DNA of 24,220 bases, taken from Methylomonas sp. Its GTDB lineage: Bacteria; Pseudomonadota; Gammaproteobacteria; Methylococcales; Methylomonadaceae. Positions 23,965-24,220 of the stretch are shown in pieces. Positions within the stretch are counted from its first letter, which is position 1. Each line of letters opens with the position of its first letter. Position numbers and translations under genes: made by a program. Under the pieces are notes generated by a model. The model searched no databases. It was not told the DNA's origin and was given only the letters and a program-made list of their open reading frames with translations. The stretch covers positions 1 through 24,220 of the forward strand of contig JALSIU010000102.1 of assembly GCA_026989715.1 (NCBI GenBank). The letters are read 5' to 3'.

Positions 23965-23970
23965 ATTATA
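23965..23970 (-). promoter_or_regulatory. Candidate -10 box upstream of dusA
   Basis: A perfect TATAAT on the minus strand lies 16 bases before the dusA ATG. The -35 region is poor (TTGTCA is 21 bases away), so the promoter call is tentative. No other gene-sized feature is visible in 23949-24083. Confidence 0.32.
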
Positions 23971-24083
23971 TTTTCTAACATGACAGATAAATGACAAAAA
24001 AGAGCCTCAAAAATATTTTCACAACTTTAGTTTAATTTAGACTATTATTTGAGAAAAAGACTCTAAAAATTCTAAGGAAAAAT

Positions 24084-24220
24084 ATGCGCCTCACTACTTT
24101 TTTAATTATTGCACTATGCATAACACCTGCCCATGCAAAAATTTACAAATGCGAGACTAATGGCAAAATTAGCTTTCAACAAACGCCCTGCCAAGCAACA
24201 GCGACCAGTCGTGAATTTGT
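24084..24220 (+). CDS. DUF4124-domain secreted protein (3' end missing)
   Basis: The ATG at 24084 follows a strong AAGGA (24074-24078, 5-base spacing). The first 18 residues form a signal peptide ending PAHA. The mature start KIYKCETNGKISFQQTPC fits the DUF4124 pattern (a small beta structure starting xxYKxxxxGxxxxxxxPC), and the two cysteines could form a disulfide. Only 45 codons are in the window. A periplasmic location is likely and the function is unknown. It is transcribed away from dusA. Confidence 0.78.
   Translation, partial: MRLTTFLIIALCITPAHAKIYKCETNGKISFQQTPCQATATSREF

Noticed and set aside
1..24220. CRISPR arrays, tRNA genes, insertion sequences, prophage or defence genes
   Set aside because: No regularly spaced repeats, tRNA-like folds, transposase motifs or terminal inverted repeats were seen on either strand.

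Overview
The window is a gene-dense stretch of chromosome from an AT-leaning gammaproteobacterium. The evidence is a glnA-ntrB-ntrC nitrogen cluster, a gyrA-serC-pheA-hisC-tyrA-aroA-cmk-rpsA-ihfB order like that of Pseudomonas and relatives, and E. coli-like landmarks (adenylylation Tyr398 in GlnA, His139 in NtrB, IhfB, DusA). Two DUF4124 proteins and the low GC would fit Methylococcales or a nearby lineage, but this is an inference. I see no mobile elements, tRNA or rRNA genes, CRISPR arrays or phage genes. This is mainly core genome.

Left edge (1-1955, minus strand): an OmpA-type lipoprotein gene is coupled by a TAATG overlap to an outer-membrane beta-barrel (alginate-export type) gene that runs off the window. 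The 1956-2348 gap drives glnA on the plus strand. It holds a near-palindromic NtrC site, a well-spaced sigma-54 promoter, a possible sigma-70 promoter and a strong ribosome binding site.

Plus-strand nitrogen block (2349-6538): glnA, a terminator, then ntrB-ntrC overlapping by 8 bases. A second NtrC site, better than the glnA one, lies upstream of ntrB with a weaker copy exactly 30 bp further upstream. This suggests that NtrC controls its own operon.

Minus-strand block (6576-19013 and on to 23948), read right to left. The first part is dusA-folE-hemH, a small two-helix CxxC protein, a membrane-embedded MutS-like ATPase, a DUF4124/lytic transglycosylase and an HDOD protein, mostly with gaps of 0-34 bases. 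An extended -10 promoter then leads into gyrA-serC-pheA-hisC-tyrA-aroA-cmk-rpsA, the mixed-function 'supraoperon' that joins serine, phenylalanine, tyrosine and chorismate synthesis to DNA topology, CMP kinase and ribosomal protein S1. A terminator follows rpsA, and ihfB-lapA has its own promoter.

Right edge: a plus-strand DUF4124 secreted protein begins at 24084 and is cut by the window end.

The least understood part is the small CxxC membrane protein plus the membrane MutS-like ATPase downstream of hemH (19608-21375). The sharpest regulatory observation is the pair of NtrC sites in front of ntrB.
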